A stretch of DNA of 21,377 nt from JBEHYA01 sp048498415 (GTDB lineage: Bacteria; Pseudomonadota; Alphaproteobacteria; UBA9219; RGZA01): the NCBI GenBank assembly GCA_048498415.1, contig JBEHYA010000026.1, positions 1 to 21,377 on the forward strand, given 5' to 3'. A program made the translations under genes and the position numbers. This document shows, in pieces, positions 14,324 through 21,377 of this stretch. The notes beneath the pieces were generated by a model, which did not search any database, was not told the origin of the DNA, and worked only from the letters and a program-made list of their open reading frames with translations. Each line of letters begins with the position of its first letter. Position 1 is the stretch's first letter.

Positions 14324-15836
14324 GCTGTTTCTGGCCCTTCGCGGCATGATACGCATCCAGCATTTGAATGGCGGGTGGATAACCCGGCATCAGTTCCAGC
14401 GCCTTGCGCAGCGCTGCCTCGCCTTCTGTGCCATGCCCTTGATGCAGCAGCACGGTGCCAAGATTATAATAGCCCTGATAGCGCGATGGATTATCTTCAA
14501 TCGCCAGCCGGTACATTTCTTCCGCGTCTTGCCAACGGCCCAACGCCTGATACGCCTGACCCAGATTGTTATGTGCGCTGGCGGAATGCTGTTCGTATTT
14601 CAGAATGTTTTCGTAAAACGGAATGGGCCCGCGCCAGATGGTGTTCTGCTGCAACGTACTAAAACCGAACAGCAGCACAATTAACCCTGCGGCGATTTGC
14701 AGCCCGCGCTTATAAACCTCACGATATTCCGCCGCTTTGCCAAAAACCTCGCCGATCACCAGAAAAAGCCCGATGCTGGGCAGATACATCCAGTGCTCGA
14801 GAAAGATCATGTTTACCAGCACAAAAATGCCCGTGCAGGTGAAGTAGCTGGTGAAGAACCAGCCCCCGCCAAACGCTGCCAGCTTTGCGCAATTCTTCTC
14901 GCGCTTCACAAGCGAATAAATGCCCATGCCGGCGGTCAGCACCGCCAGCCAGAACCCAATCTGCACTTTGGGATTTAGAAAATGGATGTAAACCGCCGGA
15001 AGCCGTTCCATATGCTGGCCGGTGGGATAAGCCAGCATCCGCGCGTAATCCGGCAGCGTTGCGAAAAAGCTGTAGGCGCGCACCAGCATGCTGTCGGTAT
15101 AAACATTATGCTCGCCGAAAAAATTATAGCCGCTCTCCGTCATCACATCGTGACGCATGATCATATAAATGCCGGCAATCACCCAGCACGGCCAGCTGCG
15201 CAACACCTCGCGCCATGTGCCGGCATTCGGCGCGAATAAAATCGTGACGGCTAAAAGCGCCGGAAAAATCACCGCACTTTCCTTACTAAGCAGCGCCAGA
15301 ATAAAGCATAAAGCCGTTATGATACGGGATTTCAGGCCTTCGGCCCGCCATGCCAGCAGGCCCGCCAGTATAAAGAAAACGAACAGCACATCCGCCGTGG
15401 CGCTCATATAGGTCACGGCTTCCGTGTGCAGCGGGTGAACCGCCCAGATCAGCGCGGCAACAAACGCGGGCCCCGCACGAAAGCCCAGTTTTTTGGCAAG
15501 TGCCAGAACCATGCACGCATTGGCCGCATGCAGCCCCACATTCAAAAAATGAAACGGCGTTTCATGCAAACCAAAAAGCTGAACGATTGCGAGATAGAGA
15601 AGTTCCTGCAACGGCCGGTAAAAGGGCGACGCCCCGCCGGCGCCCGCCGAAATATCGTGCGTAAAAATATCGCCAAAGTGCGCCCATGATTGCAGGTAGG
15701 CGTTATGGATGATCAGATTGAAATCATCATACAAAAACATATTGCCGAAAATATTCGAATAAACCGCCACCACCGCTGCAACAAGCGCGAGATAGGGCCA
15801 GTGCGTTTTAATATTGAATGCTGTAGCAGAATTCAC
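14316..15836 (-). CDS. TMTC-like polytopic membrane protein with C-terminal TPR repeats (first copy)
   Basis: The 506-residue protein is colinear with its neighbour. It has LYDDFNLII (35-43) as the GT-C acidic motif, PFYRPLQE (71-78), HPLHTEAVTYMSATAD (134-149), LSKESAVIFPAL, LPDYARML, FLEHWMYLPSIGLFL (345-359) and two TPRs near 419-490 (AHNNLGQAYQALGRWQDAEE, YYNLGTVLLHQGHGTEGEAA). Identity to the second copy is highest in these loops; a 26-nt string is exact in both genes (13893-13918 and 15400-15425). It starts with GTG 15836, whose GTGA overlaps the mrp stop, and has no independent ribosome site, so it depends on mrp translation. Likely inner-membrane glycosyltransferase-fold protein with cytoplasmic or periplasmic TPR tail; substrate unknown. 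Confidence 0.85.
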   Translation of the reverse strand: MNSATAFNIKTHWPYLALVAAVVAVYSNIFGNMFLYDDFNLIIHNAYLQSWAHFGDIFTHDISAGAGGASPFYRPLQELLYLAIVQLFGLHETPFHFLNVGLHAANACMVLALAKKLGFRAGPAFVAALIWAVHPLHTEAVTYMSATADVLFVFFILAGLLAWRAEGLKSRIITALCFILALLSKESAVIFPALLAVTILFAPNAGTWREVLRSWPCWVIAGIYMIMRHDVMTESGYNFFGEHNVYTDSMLVRAYSFFATLPDYARMLAYPTGQHMERLPAVYIHFLNPKVQIGFWLAVLTAGMGIYSLVKREKNCAKLAAFGGGWFFTSYFTCTGIFVLVNMIFLEHWMYLPSIGLFLVIGEVFGKAAEYREVYKRGLQIAAGLIVLLFGFSTLQQNTIWRGPIPFYENILKYEQHSASAHNNLGQAYQALGRWQDAEEMYRLAIEDNPSRYQGYYNLGTVLLHQGHGTEGEAALRKALELMPGYPPAIQMLDAYHAAKGQKQHE

Positions 15837-16936
15837 GGTGCGGTTTTTAAGGCTGGGGCGGCATTCAGCCTATCCCAAACCTGTTGGCCCACGCGCATGA
15901 AAACCGCCGCCGGTTTGGAATCGGGCGCCGCCACCACAATCGGCGTGCCGGCATCCGATGTCTCCCGCAAGGCCATTTCCAGCGGCACTTCGCCCAGAAA
16001 AGGCGCACCGATTTTCTGCGCCTCAGCCGCTGCGCCGCCATGGCTGAAAATATGGCTCTCGGTTTGGCAATGCGGGCAGATGAAGCTGCTCATATTTTCA
16101 ATCACGCCCAGAATGGCAACGCCCATCTTTTGCAGCATGGCGATGGCTTTGCGCGCATCAATCAGCGCCAGATCCTGCGGGGTAGAAACAATCATGCCGC
16201 CGGCTAATTCAAGGCATTGCGCGAGGGTCAGCTGCACATCGCCGGTGCCGGGCGGCATATCGATGACAAGTGCATCCAGCTGGCCCCAGTTCACGTCTTC
16301 CAGCAATTGCTGAATGGCGCGCTGGACCATAAGGCCGCGCCACACCACCGGCGCGCCTTCATCCAGCATGAAACCGATCGACATCACCTTTACGCCGAAT
16401 TTTTCAATCGGCAGCAGCTTTTTATTTTCCGTCTTTGGTTTTTCAGTAATGCCAAATAGTTTTGGTGCGGAAGGCCCATACACATCCGCATCCAGCAACC
16501 CAACGCGTAAATTCTGTTTGGCCAACGCCACGGCTAAATTGGCCGCGACGGTGGATTTGCCCACCCCGCCCTTGCCCGAGAGCACGGCGATTACTTTGCC
16601 CAGATGCGAAAAATCTTTTTTCGGCTGCGGCCCCGGCCGGCCATGATGGCCATGACCATGGCCGTGCGCCTGCGGCGCCGCATTCGCGGCCGTGAATATG
16701 GCGGTTGCCTCTTTTACGCCCTTTATGGCACGCACTGCTGCTTCGCTTTGCGCTTTCAACGCTTCCATATCGGCGGCATTATCCAGCTTGAAGACAAAGC
16801 GCACGCGCGCGCCTTCAATCACCACGCCATCCAGCAGGCCGGCTTCATCCACCCGCTTGCCGGTGGAAGGCACGCGCAAATTACCCAATGCGGCGCGCAC
16901 CGCTTGTTCCGAAATCGTTTGAGAACCGAAAAACAT
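15833..16936 (-). CDS. apbC: Mrp/ApbC-family iron-sulfur cluster carrier ATPase
   Basis: Mrp/ApbC proteins are P-loop ATPases that carry Fe-S clusters to target proteins in the cytoplasm. The 367-residue protein has a MIP18/FeS-assembly domain (1-80), a histidine-rich linker (HGHGHGHHGRPGPQP, 91-105) and the ATPase domain. That domain has the deviant Walker A GKGGVGKST (121-129), LLDADVYGPSAP (148-158), VIDMPPGTGDVQL (224-236) and the cluster-binding CPHC (287-290). ATG 16936 is preceded by a weak AAGAAAG. It is divergent from hflK, separated by 75 bp, and its stop overlaps the next gene, so it heads an operon with the TMTC-like pair. The His-rich linker could bind metal, but linkers of this kind also occur widely. 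Confidence 0.95.
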   Translation of the reverse strand: MFFGSQTISEQAVRAALGNLRVPSTGKRVDEAGLLDGVVIEGARVRFVFKLDNAADMEALKAQSEAAVRAIKGVKEATAIFTAANAAPQAHGHGHGHHGRPGPQPKKDFSHLGKVIAVLSGKGGVGKSTVAANLAVALAKQNLRVGLLDADVYGPSAPKLFGITEKPKTENKKLLPIEKFGVKVMSIGFMLDEGAPVVWRGLMVQRAIQQLLEDVNWGQLDALVIDMPPGTGDVQLTLAQCLELAGGMIVSTPQDLALIDARKAIAMLQKMGVAILGVIENMSSFICPHCQTESHIFSHGGAAAEAQKIGAPFLGEVPLEMALRETSDAGTPIVVAAPDSKPAAVFMRVGQQVWDRLNAAPALKTAP

Positions 16937-17011
16937 GAAATGACTTTCTTTATTCCGCCTGAAAATATAGTTTATGCCTCACTCTTTTACTATGGCTTTT
17001 AAGGACATGAA
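16937..17011. promoter_or_regulatory. Divergent promoter region of apbC and hflK
   Basis: The 75-bp gap must hold promoters for both units. On the minus strand TATATT (16968-16963) matches the -10 consensus in 5 of 6 positions but lacks a good -35. On the plus strand TACTAT (16988-16993) matches in 4 of 6. The hflK ribosome site AAGGA is at 17001-17005. I see no clear operator. Confidence 0.35.
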
Positions 17012-18157
17012 ATGAGCTGGAATAGCGGCGGCGGCCCCTGGGGATCGAATGGCGGCTCTAACAATAACAGCCCGGAAGATGGCAAAAAGCCATCCGGCGG
17101 CAAGCGCCCCCACCCGCAGGAAGTGGATCTCGACGACTGGATCCGCAAAGGCCAGGAACAATTGAAGCAAGCCTTCCCCGGCGGCGGTCGCCCCGGTGCC
17201 GCAGGCCCGCAGGCTTCCATTTTCGGTGTGGTGATTGTGGTGCTGGGTGTGCTGTGGCTCGCCAGCGGGTTTTATCAGGTTGGAACCAACCAAGTGGGCG
17301 TTGTATTGCGCTTCGGTAAAGTCGTGCGCACGGAGCAGCCGGGTTTGCGTTATCACCTGCCCGGCCCAATCGAAAGCGTGATGCTGCCCGATTATACAAT
17401 CGAAAAGAAAATTGAAATCGGTTTCCGCTCGTTCAACGCGGCGGGCCAGCGGCAGGATGTGGAAGATGAAAGCCGCATGCTGACAGGCGATGAAAACATC
17501 GTCGACCTCGATTTCATCGTGAACTGGCGCATCAAAGATGCCGAAGCCTATTTGTTTAATGTGCGCAGCCCTGAACTCACCGTGAAAATGGCCGCGGAAA
17601 GCGCCATTCGCGAAGTCATCGGCCGCATGGAAATCCAGCCGATCCTCACCGAAAAACGCCTGGAGATCGAACAATCCACCCGCGAAGCCATTCAGGCGAT
17701 GCTGGATGAATATTCGTCAGGCATTACCATCACCCGCGTGCAGCTTTTAGCCGTCACGCCGCCGCCGGAAGTGAAGGATGCGTTCGATGACGTGACCCGC
17801 GCGCGTGCCGATGGCGACCGCGCCCGCAACGAGGCCGAAGCCTACCGCAACGATATTCTGCCCCGCGCGCAGGGTGAAGCCGTACGCATCGTGCAGGAAG
17901 CAACCGGCTACCGCGATCAGGTGGTCAATATCGCCAAGGGCGATGCCGCGCGTTTTGAAAGCGTGCTGCGCGCCTATAATCTGTCGCACGATGTAACGGA
18001 GACCCGCCTGTATTTCGAAGCCATGCAGGATGTGCTGCAGGATACGAACAAGATCATCATCGATCCCGCCGCCACTAAAACCGGCGCCATCCCCACCCTG
18101 CCCATCAGCGATCTGATCAAGAAAGCGCCGGCCGCGCCGGCGAAGGAAACGCCATGA
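17012..18157 (+). CDS. hflK: FtsH protease modulator HflK
   Basis: HflK is a single-pass inner-membrane SPFH protein that, with HflC, forms a large cage around FtsH and restrains its proteolysis. The 381-residue protein begins with a Gly/Ser/Asn-rich cytoplasmic tail (MSWNSGGGPWGSNGG), then a charged stretch, one membrane helix (about 69-88, IFGVVIVVLGVLWLASGFY), the SPFH domain (about 89-270; QVGVVLRFGKVV, QPGLRYHLPGPIE) and a charged helical region with ARADGDRARNEAEAYRNDIL. AAGGA 6 nt upstream supports ATG 17012. Its stop overlaps the hflC start (ATGA). Length is normal. Confidence 0.95.
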   Translation: MSWNSGGGPWGSNGGSNNNSPEDGKKPSGGKRPHPQEVDLDDWIRKGQEQLKQAFPGGGRPGAAGPQASIFGVVIVVLGVLWLASGFYQVGTNQVGVVLRFGKVVRTEQPGLRYHLPGPIESVMLPDYTIEKKIEIGFRSFNAAGQRQDVEDESRMLTGDENIVDLDFIVNWRIKDAEAYLFNVRSPELTVKMAAESAIREVIGRMEIQPILTEKRLEIEQSTREAIQAMLDEYSSGITITRVQLLAVTPPPEVKDAFDDVTRARADGDRARNEAEAYRNDILPRAQGEAVRIVQEATGYRDQVVNIAKGDAARFESVLRAYNLSHDVTETRLYFEAMQDVLQDTNKIIIDPAATKTGAIPTLPISDLIKKAPAAPAKETP

Positions 18158-19035
18158 CGTCCCGCACCATTATCATCGCCATTGCCGTTCTGCTGGGCCT
18201 GTTTGTGCTGCTTGATAGCACGTTTATTGTGAACCAGCAGCAACAGGCGCTCGTGCTGCGCTTTCGCGAAAGCATGCGTGAAATCCGCGAACCCGGCCTC
18301 TATTTCAAACTGCCCTTCATCGACCGCGTGGCGTATTTCGACAAGCGCATTCTGCCCATCGAACAAACCCGCCGCGACGATATGCAGGACATCGCCATTT
18401 TGGCCGACCGCAAACAAATCATCGTCGATGCGTTTGCGCGCTACCAGATCAACGACCCGCTTAAATTTTTCCAGCGTTTGAATAACGAGCGTAACGCCAA
18501 CACGCAGCTCAACGATCTGGTGAATTCCTCCATGCGCCAGGTGCTGGGCACCTTCACGATGAAGGATATTTTGTCCGCCGACCGTTCCAAGATCATGCAC
18601 CTCATTAAAAGCGATGCCAACCGCAAGGCCGATGAAGCCGGCTTTGGCATAGAATTCGTGGATGTGCGCATTCGTCGCGCCGATCTGCCGGAACAGACCA
18701 GCCAGTCCATTTTCGCCCGCATGCGTTCCGAACGCGACCGCGAAGCCAAGGAATTCCGCGCCAAAGGCGATGAAGATGCAATGAAGACAACCTCCACCGC
18801 CGACCGCGAACGCATCGTGCTGCTCGCCGAAGCGAAGCGTCAGGCCGAAACGTTACGTGGGCAAGGCGATGAAGAAGCGCTGAAGATTATGGCGATCGCG
18901 ACGGGTAAAGATGCGCAGTTCTACGCCTTTTGGCGCGCCCTGCAGGCCTACCGCGCCAGTCTGGGCAAAGATAACACCACGCTTATTCTTAGCCCGGAAG
19001 GCCGGTTCTTTCAGTACTTCAATAATGGCCGCTAG
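18154..19035 (+). CDS. hflC: FtsH protease modulator HflC
   Basis: The partner of HflK in the FtsH-HflKC complex. The 293-residue protein has an N-terminal membrane helix (about 4-22, RTIIIAIAVLLGLFVLLDS) and then the SPFH domain (FIVNQQQQALVLRF, EPGLYFKLPFIDRV). The family C-terminal helix follows, with SERDREAKEFRAKGDEDAM and the repeated RGQGDEEALKIMAIA near 232-247, and it ends with a short SPEGRFFQYF tail. Translation is coupled to hflK by a 4-nt overlap. Length and motifs are typical. Confidence 0.96.
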   Translation: MTSRTIIIAIAVLLGLFVLLDSTFIVNQQQQALVLRFRESMREIREPGLYFKLPFIDRVAYFDKRILPIEQTRRDDMQDIAILADRKQIIVDAFARYQINDPLKFFQRLNNERNANTQLNDLVNSSMRQVLGTFTMKDILSADRSKIMHLIKSDANRKADEAGFGIEFVDVRIRRADLPEQTSQSIFARMRSERDREAKEFRAKGDEDAMKTTSTADRERIVLLAEAKRQAETLRGQGDEEALKIMAIATGKDAQFYAFWRALQAYRASLGKDNTTLILSPEGRFFQYFNNGR

Positions 19036-19061
19036 TTCTGTCTTATTGAAACCAAATCTCG

Positions 19062-19085
19062 CCATAATTAATTAACAGATTATGG
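19062..19085. repeat. Inverted repeat after hflC, possible weak terminator
   Basis: CCATAAT (19062-19068) and ATTATGG (19079-19085) are perfect 7-nt arms around a 10-nt AT-rich loop, 26 bp beyond the hflC stop. There is no T-tract, so termination would be inefficient. A TTGAAA at 19046-19051 resembles a -35 box, but its -10 partner (TAATTA) is poor. Confidence 0.35.
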
Positions 19086-19096
19086 TGTTAGCTGAC

Positions 19097-19188
19097 TCGT
19101 CATTGCGAGCGTAGCGAAGCAATCCATGCGGCCTCCTCAGTCGGCGCCATATGGATTGCTTCGGAGCAAGAGCTCTTCGCAATGACGA
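19097..19188. mobile_element. MITE-like palindromic repeat upstream of degP
   Basis: The outer arms TCGTCATTGCGA (19097-19108) and TCGCAATGACGA (19177-19188) are perfect 12-nt inverted repeats. The inner arms GAAGCAATCCAT (19116-19127) and ATGGATTGCTTC (19151-19162) are a second perfect 12-nt pair. The element of 92 bp has no coding capacity. Its sequence is of the widespread CGTCATTGCGAGC...GAAGCAATCC family seen in several bacterial genomes, including alphaproteobacterial ones. It ends 10 bp before the degP Shine-Dalgarno, so transcripts of degP either read through it or start inside it. Confidence 0.75.
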
Positions 19189-19207
19189 TTTTAAATACGG
19201 AGATGAT

Positions 19208-20860
19208 GTGAAAATGAAAAAGCCGTTCGCCCTCGCCCTTATTCTCGCTCTGCCGCTGGCGCTGCTTATTCATCCCCTTATGGCTGCCGATCCCGTGCCC
19301 GTGCCGAACACACCCGTGCCCGTGAACCCCGCGCCGATTAACCCGGCGCCCTCCGCCAACAGCGATGTAAACTCATCTTTCCCCGCGCAAGGCTTCTCGG
19401 CGCTGGCTGAACGGTTGCTGCCGGCGGTCGTGAACATCTCCACCACACAAACCATCAAGGATAAGGGCGGCCAGGGCGGCGATGAAGATGGCATGGGCGG
19501 CGGCGAAATGCCGCAGTTCCCACCCGGTTCGCCGTTCGAAGATTTCTTCAAAGACTTCATGGAAAAACAGCCCGGCGGTAAAGGCATGCAGGAAATGCCG
19601 CGCCAGCGCAAAACCACATCGCTGGGCTCCGGCTTTATCATCGATCCCACTGGTTACATTGTCACCAACAACCACGTCATTCAGGATGCCGATGAAATCA
19701 ACGTCATTCTGCACGACGGCACCAATTTGAAAGCAACGCTCGTTGGCCGCGATTCCAAAACCGACGTGGCGCTTTTAAAAGTCACCAGCGCCAAGCCGCT
19801 GCCCTATGTGCCGTTCGGCGATAGCGATAAAATGAAAGTCGGCGACTGGATTTTGGTCATCGGCAATCCCTTTGGTCTGGGCGGCACCGTCACGCAAGGC
19901 ATCATCTCCGCCCGCGCGCGCGATATTAATTCTGGCCCTTATGACGATTACATTCAGACCGATGCCTCGATCAACCGCGGCAACTCGGGCGGCCCGATGT
20001 TCAACCTGTCGGGTGAAGTCATTGGTATTTCCACCGCCATCTTCTCGCCGTCGGGCGGCAGCGTGGGCATCGGCTTTGCCGTGCCTTCCGCCATGGCGCA
20101 TAACGTGGTCGACCAGTTAAAGGTCAGCGGCAAGATCAAGCGTGGCTGGCTGGGTGTGCGCATCCAGAACGTCACGGAAGAAATCGCGACCTCCCTGAAG
20201 CTTGATCATGTCACGGGCGCGCTTGTGTCCAGCCTTACGCCTGACAGCCCGGCGGCAAAAGCCGGCGTTAAACCGGGCGATGTGATCATCAGCTTCGATA
20301 ATAAATCCGTGACCGAAATGCGCCGCCTGCCCCGCATGGTGGCGGAAGCCGGCATTAACCGCAGCGTGCCTCTGAATGTCTGGCGCGACGGCAAAGAAGT
20401 GCCGCTAAAAGTCATGATCGGCGAGATGAAGGAAGAAGAGGATATGGCCGACGACGGCGCCGACACCACCAAGCCGGAAAAAGCCGAACCCGCCGCCAAG
20501 ACCACCGAAGTGCCGGAGCTTGACGCGAAGTTCGCCGTCATCACCCCGGAAGCCCGCCGCACGTTTGAGCTCAACGACAACGCCAAGGGCATTCTGGTGA
20601 TAGCCCTGGGTGACGACAGCCCGCTGATCGACAAGGGCCTGCGCCCGGGTGATTTAGTGGTGGAGGCCGACCAGAAAGAACTGAAAGACCCCAAAGACCT
20701 CGCCCAGATCGCCAAAGATAAATCGGCCAGCAAGAAGCCCATTCTGCTGCTGATCGACCGCCAGGGCGACCTGCGCTTTGTGGGTGTCACGCCCATTGAA
20801 GCCAAGGCAAAGAAAGAACCACCGAAGAAAGACGACAAAAAAGAGGAGAAAAAGAAATGA
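19208..20860 (+). CDS. degP: Periplasmic serine protease of the DegP/HtrA family
   Basis: DegP degrades and chaperones misfolded envelope proteins. From GTG 19208 the protein has 550 residues: signal peptide (1-27, ending LMAA), a Pro-rich linker (PVPVPNTPVPVNPAPINPAP), trypsin-like domain with catalytic H156 (VTNNHV), D186 (SKTDVALL) and S260 (RGNSGGP), and two PDZ domains (about 315-405 and 430-520). It ends with a Lys/Glu-rich tail. A Gly/Met-rich loop with an acidic stretch lies near 85-135. GGAG at 19199-19202 is 5 nt from GTG and 11 nt from the in-frame ATG 19214; either start gives a good signal peptide. An ATG at 19151 also opens the frame but lies inside the repeat and is rejected. 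It is downstream of hflKC, a usual arrangement, but the small DUF2065 gene I expect between them is absent. Confidence 0.95.
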   Translation: MKMKKPFALALILALPLALLIHPLMAADPVPVPNTPVPVNPAPINPAPSANSDVNSSFPAQGFSALAERLLPAVVNISTTQTIKDKGGQGGDEDGMGGGEMPQFPPGSPFEDFFKDFMEKQPGGKGMQEMPRQRKTTSLGSGFIIDPTGYIVTNNHVIQDADEINVILHDGTNLKATLVGRDSKTDVALLKVTSAKPLPYVPFGDSDKMKVGDWILVIGNPFGLGGTVTQGIISARARDINSGPYDDYIQTDASINRGNSGGPMFNLSGEVIGISTAIFSPSGGSVGIGFAVPSAMAHNVVDQLKVSGKIKRGWLGVRIQNVTEEIATSLKLDHVTGALVSSLTPDSPAAKAGVKPGDVIISFDNKSVTEMRRLPRMVAEAGINRSVPLNVWRDGKEVPLKVMIGEMKEEEDMADDGADTTKPEKAEPAAKTTEVPELDAKFAVITPEARRTFELNDNAKGILVIALGDDSPLIDKGLRPGDLVVEADQKELKDPKDLAQIAKDKSASKKPILLLIDRQGDLRFVGVTPIEAKAKKEPPKKDDKKEEKKK

Positions 20861-21282
20861 TGCGTAAATTGATCATCGCGGCTGCACTCGCGGCCTTTCC
20901 CACCCTTGCGCTGGCCCAGATTGGCGGCACGGATATGCAAACCGGCATTACCCAGATGGGCATCTCGCCCATGGATAATAAAGTGCAGCACGATCACGCG
21001 ATGATGGAAGGCTCCGGCGCCGGCAACCCATCGGCCCTCGCCTTCATCAAAATCAACCAGCAGATGCACAAGAACATGGCGGTGAAATACTCCGGCGATA
21101 CCGATGTGGATTTTGTGCGCGGCATGATCCCCCACCATCAGGGCGCCGTGGATATGGCCAAGGTTGAAATCCAGAGCGGCACCGACCCCGAAATCAAGGA
21201 ACTCGCTACGGCCATCATTGAATCGCAGAACAAGGAAATCGAATTCATGAAAAAATGGCTGGCCGCGCACGATAAGAAGTAG
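20857..21282 (+). CDS. Exported DUF305 protein, probable metal-binding
   Basis: The 141-residue protein has a signal peptide (MMRKLIIAAALAAFPTLALA, cleavage after residue 20). The DUF305 signature DVDFVRGMIPHHQGAVDMAK (83-102) follows, with adjacent histidines H93 and H94, and further Met and His residues (QHDHAMME at 44-51, QQMHKNMA). DUF305 proteins are four-helix, ferritin-like periplasmic proteins, several of which bind copper. GAGGAG lies 8 nt upstream of ATG 20857 (11 nt from ATG 20860). The start overlaps the degP stop (ATGATG), so it is co-translated with the protease. A copper or metal stress role is an inference from the motif. Confidence 0.85.
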   Translation: MMRKLIIAAALAAFPTLALAQIGGTDMQTGITQMGISPMDNKVQHDHAMMEGSGAGNPSALAFIKINQQMHKNMAVKYSGDTDVDFVRGMIPHHQGAVDMAKVEIQSGTDPEIKELATAIIESQNKEIEFMKKWLAAHDKK

Positions 21283-21303
21283 GCATTAAGCGCCGCTCTC
21301 GCA

Positions 21304-21377
21304 GGCATCCCCGCGCAGGCGGGGATCCAGTTTCTCTTATATTTCCATCCAGAAACCACACTGGATCCCCACCTGCG
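21304..21377. repeat. Dispersed palindromic repeat at the right edge (probably incomplete)
   Basis: The hairpin ATCCCCGC-GCAG-GCGGGGAT starts at 21307, and a 17-nt arm CGCAGGCGGGGATCCAG (21314-21330) is inverted at 21361-21377 with one mismatch. The inner TTTCT (21331-21335) pairs with AGAAA (21351-21355). The second copy of the core is cut by the window end. The minus-strand frame reads IPACAGM, and it resembles the repeat at 8621-8660. It follows the DUF305 gene by 21 bp and could serve as an mRNA 3' stabiliser or terminator, although no T-tract is seen. Confidence 0.7.

Noticed and set aside
12740..15836. Assembly duplication as explanation for the tandem TMTC-like genes
   Set aside because: The two copies differ throughout in sequence and length (506 and 527 residues); exact matches are short and fall in conserved motifs, so it is an old gene duplication.
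16952..16990. Heat-shock (sigma32-like) promoter for hflK, suggested by CTGAAA
   Set aside because: No CCCCAT-type -10 element follows at the right distance.
16979..17674. Minus-strand 231-codon frame opposite hflK
   Set aside because: Shadow of hflK; no ribosome site or motif.
19151..19207. Upstream ATG start for DegP that would add 19 residues
   Set aside because: It lies inside the palindromic repeat and would place a non-signal sequence before a clear signal peptide; GGAG at 19199-19202 fits the later start.
20206..21270. Minus-strand 354-codon open frame opposite degP and the DUF305 gene
   Set aside because: It mirrors two well-supported genes and is composed of low-complexity Ser/Arg/His runs typical of antisense frames in GC-rich DNA.
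1..21377. CRISPR array, tRNA, rRNA, phage or toxin-antitoxin modules
   Set aside because: No regularly spaced direct repeats, no tRNA cloverleaf or rRNA motif, and no integrase, transposase or toxin-like protein was seen on either strand.

Overview
The window is a stretch of alphaproteobacterial chromosome. No taxonomic marker gene (16S, tRNA) is present, so the assignment rests on gene order and protein character. The minus-strand run rpiB-glyA-nrdR-ribD-ribE-ribB(A)-ribH-nusB-thiL, a FliL-like protein, and a membrane pyrophosphatase is an arrangement I associate with Rhodospirillales-like Alphaproteobacteria. The block mrp/apbC with divergent hflK-hflC-degP points the same way. GC is moderate to high (mid-to-upper 50s by eye), and intergenic regions carry small palindromic repeats. 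I cannot resolve genus or family. Almost all of it is housekeeping DNA; there is no phage, IS transposase, CRISPR array, tRNA or rRNA.

Layout. (1) 1-619: N-terminal part of hppA (minus strand, runs off the left edge), preceded by a long structured leader and a promoter candidate near 896-925. (2) 1018-2692: two convergent unrecognised genes, a small exported protein (plus) and a 422-residue protein (minus), set between hppA and the riboflavin/thiamine cluster. (3) 2894-10466: a minus-strand superoperon transcribed leftward from rpiB through glyA, nrdR, ribD, ribE, ribB(A), ribH, nusB and thiL, with a FliL-like exported protein at its end. (4) 10560-12743: plus-strand small conserved gene, folP and mdh. 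(5) 12740-16936: minus-strand unit of mrp/apbC followed by two tandem, paralogous TMTC-like polytopic membrane proteins with C-terminal TPR repeats. (6) 17012-21282: plus-strand hflK-hflC, then degP (HtrA protease) overlapping a DUF305 metal-binding-type periplasmic protein. (7) Three intergenic palindromic repeats: a REP-like hairpin between glyA and nrdR, a MITE-like element just upstream of degP, and a repeat at the right edge.

How the genes fit together. The superoperon joins C1/serine-glycine metabolism (GlyA), pentose phosphates (RpiB, which makes the ribulose-5-phosphate used by RibB), riboflavin synthesis (RibD, RibB, RibH, RibE), thiamine diphosphate formation (ThiL) and general regulators (NrdR, NusB). 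The GTP cyclohydrolase II half of RibBA lacks all cysteines, so the first step of the riboflavin pathway is probably encoded elsewhere. HflK/HflC and DegP form an envelope quality-control group.

I see no clear undescribed multi-gene system. The items most worth a second look are the tandem TMTC-like pair coupled to mrp, the degenerate RibA domain, the palindromic repeat that overlaps the nrdR ribosome-binding region, the repeat immediately in front of degP, and the two orphan genes at 1018-2692.
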